The translations under genes were made by a program, and so were the position numbers. From Atopsyche davidsoni (taxonomy: Eukaryota > Arthropoda > Insecta > Trichoptera > Hydrobiosidae), in assembly GCA_022113835.1 (NCBI GenBank), contig JAILWY010000018.1:9649001-9713000 (forward strand): 64,000 bases of DNA, written 5' to 3'. The notes under the pieces are model-generated. The model did no database searches, was not told the DNA's origin, and saw only the letters and a program-made list of their open reading frames with translations. Shown here piece by piece: positions 63,001 to 64,000 of the stretch. Each line of letters starts with the position of its first letter. Position 1 is the first letter of the stretch.

Positions 63001-64000
63001 CGATATAAATTATTTTATCCCTGCTCAAATGCAAGAGTCATACAATTCTTAATATTTATAATGTGGTAAACCAAAACAATGAAATCTGCTAAATAATAAG
63101 GGTATTAATAAATCTGCATTTAATAAAAACATCTGCATAATCATACATTGCTTTTTCATAAAAACATTTTATGTAATTTGGTAATTATTGATTACTTTTA
63201 TGTATTATCTTAATAAAAACGTATTATTTTCCTCTTCTTGTTCTACTCTATTAGTTTCAATTTTGTGATTTTGAAAAACGATAGATTTATTTCTAAACGT
63301 AATATTTGCTAGTGCTATACAGAATATCTACAAAATACTGCATGATTTTAAAGTAGTTCCAAGCGCACCTTTCAATCCTGTCATAGAGCCAGAATTGATG
63401 TCTAGTCTAAAATATAATATTTTCTCTGCAGTGTTATATGATTGAATAGTTCCTTCCTCGCCAGCAGTAAGTGACACGTGCTGAGGTTTTCTCTCGCTAA
63501 TGTTCCTTGCTATATTTGTACCAGCTTGTACTTACGCTTCACTTGTAACTAATACTAAACTCAATGTTAATATTCTAATTAGCATGAATTTATTATTTAA
63601 TCAAAAAACAAATATTTGATGTTATTGAAAAAATATATAGTAGAGAAAATCTCTTCCGTATACCTACTATATTAAAATATCACTTTTAAAAACATTTTTG
63701 TAAAATTCATCAATCATTTGAAACCTTCCTTACTTTTATTAAATTGTATAGAAAGATTGTAAATGATCACATTTATTTCCAAAACTTGATGTGGAATTTC
63801 ATTATGATGGAAATAATTTAATTTGAATCAGTAATTTTACTCAAAAACAACATTGTATTGTAAAGTTAATTAGACTCGAGACTCTAATTTGTCATGTTAG
63901 CATGCATCTCATTACTGAAACAAAATAACATTTGATGTTTGGAGAACTCCGCCGCATCCGCTATACGTGAGGTGACCATCTCCACAAATAATACTAAAGG
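60020..64000. other. AT-rich DNA with no recognised feature
   Basis: Acceptor-like sequences at 61438 (T-rich, GTAG) and 61930 (TTATTTTCAG) are each followed by an early stop in the phase needed to continue the signal-peptide exon. No island, repeat or RNA gene is evident. Confidence 0.5.

Noticed and set aside
1..64000. CRISPR array, rRNA, complete transposon, bacterial operon
   Set aside because: No spaced direct repeats, rRNA core motifs, transposase or reverse-transcriptase catalytic frames were seen on either strand.

Overview
This is AT-rich eukaryotic nuclear DNA from an animal, almost certainly an arthropod and probably an insect. It has no bacterial-style gene packing, no long open frame, and long AT-rich stretches with spliceosomal signals and microsatellites. 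The one certain gene is a nuclear tRNA-Ala(AGC) on the minus strand at 51978-52050. Its A54 in the T-loop (GGGATCGATACCC T-arm) and GGGGGCG acceptor stem resemble insect, and as I recall silk-moth, alanine tRNAs. I therefore favour Lepidoptera, with low certainty.

The protein-coding content I can support is very small. The best exon is 48529-48607 (+). It has a clean acceptor with a TATTAAC branch-point-like site, an ATG, an N-terminal signal peptide and a strong AAG|GTAAGA donor in phase 1. It looks like the first coding exon of a secreted or membrane protein whose remaining exons lie beyond the window. Upstream on the same strand are a possible 39-nt micro-exon (22151-22189) and a textbook zero-nucleotide 'ratchet' site, a T-rich tract followed by CTCAG|GTAAGA at 23024/23025. 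Together they suggest that much of the left half is a very long plus-strand intron, perhaps removed by recursive splicing. A weaker minus-strand two-exon candidate lies at 27357-27867 with a TATA-like element above it.

The most visible large-scale structure is a chain of about two dozen compact GC-rich, CpG-containing islands of roughly 100-350 bp, set every few kb in AT-rich DNA (for example 7148-7375, 15838-16085, 27055-27240, 33575-33860, 39150-39420, 50200-50490, 54120-54420, 56940-57140, 57885-58145). Most lack splice sites and several frames are open at once, so I read them as candidate cis-regulatory modules rather than exons. Several hold recognisable transcription-factor-like sites: a perfect DR1, a CRE palindrome, TAATGARAT, and TCF- and TEAD-like sites.

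Repeats include a (GTGTGC)n array (20217-20351), an 87-bp (AT)n run (32281-32367), a roughly 197-bp near-perfect foldback with a 4-nt loop (14083-14279), and a related element inserted at 5664-5919 between two perfect 13-bp direct repeats. I see no rRNA, CRISPR array, complete transposon or identifiable protein family. Most of the remaining sequence is featureless AT-rich intergenic or intronic DNA.
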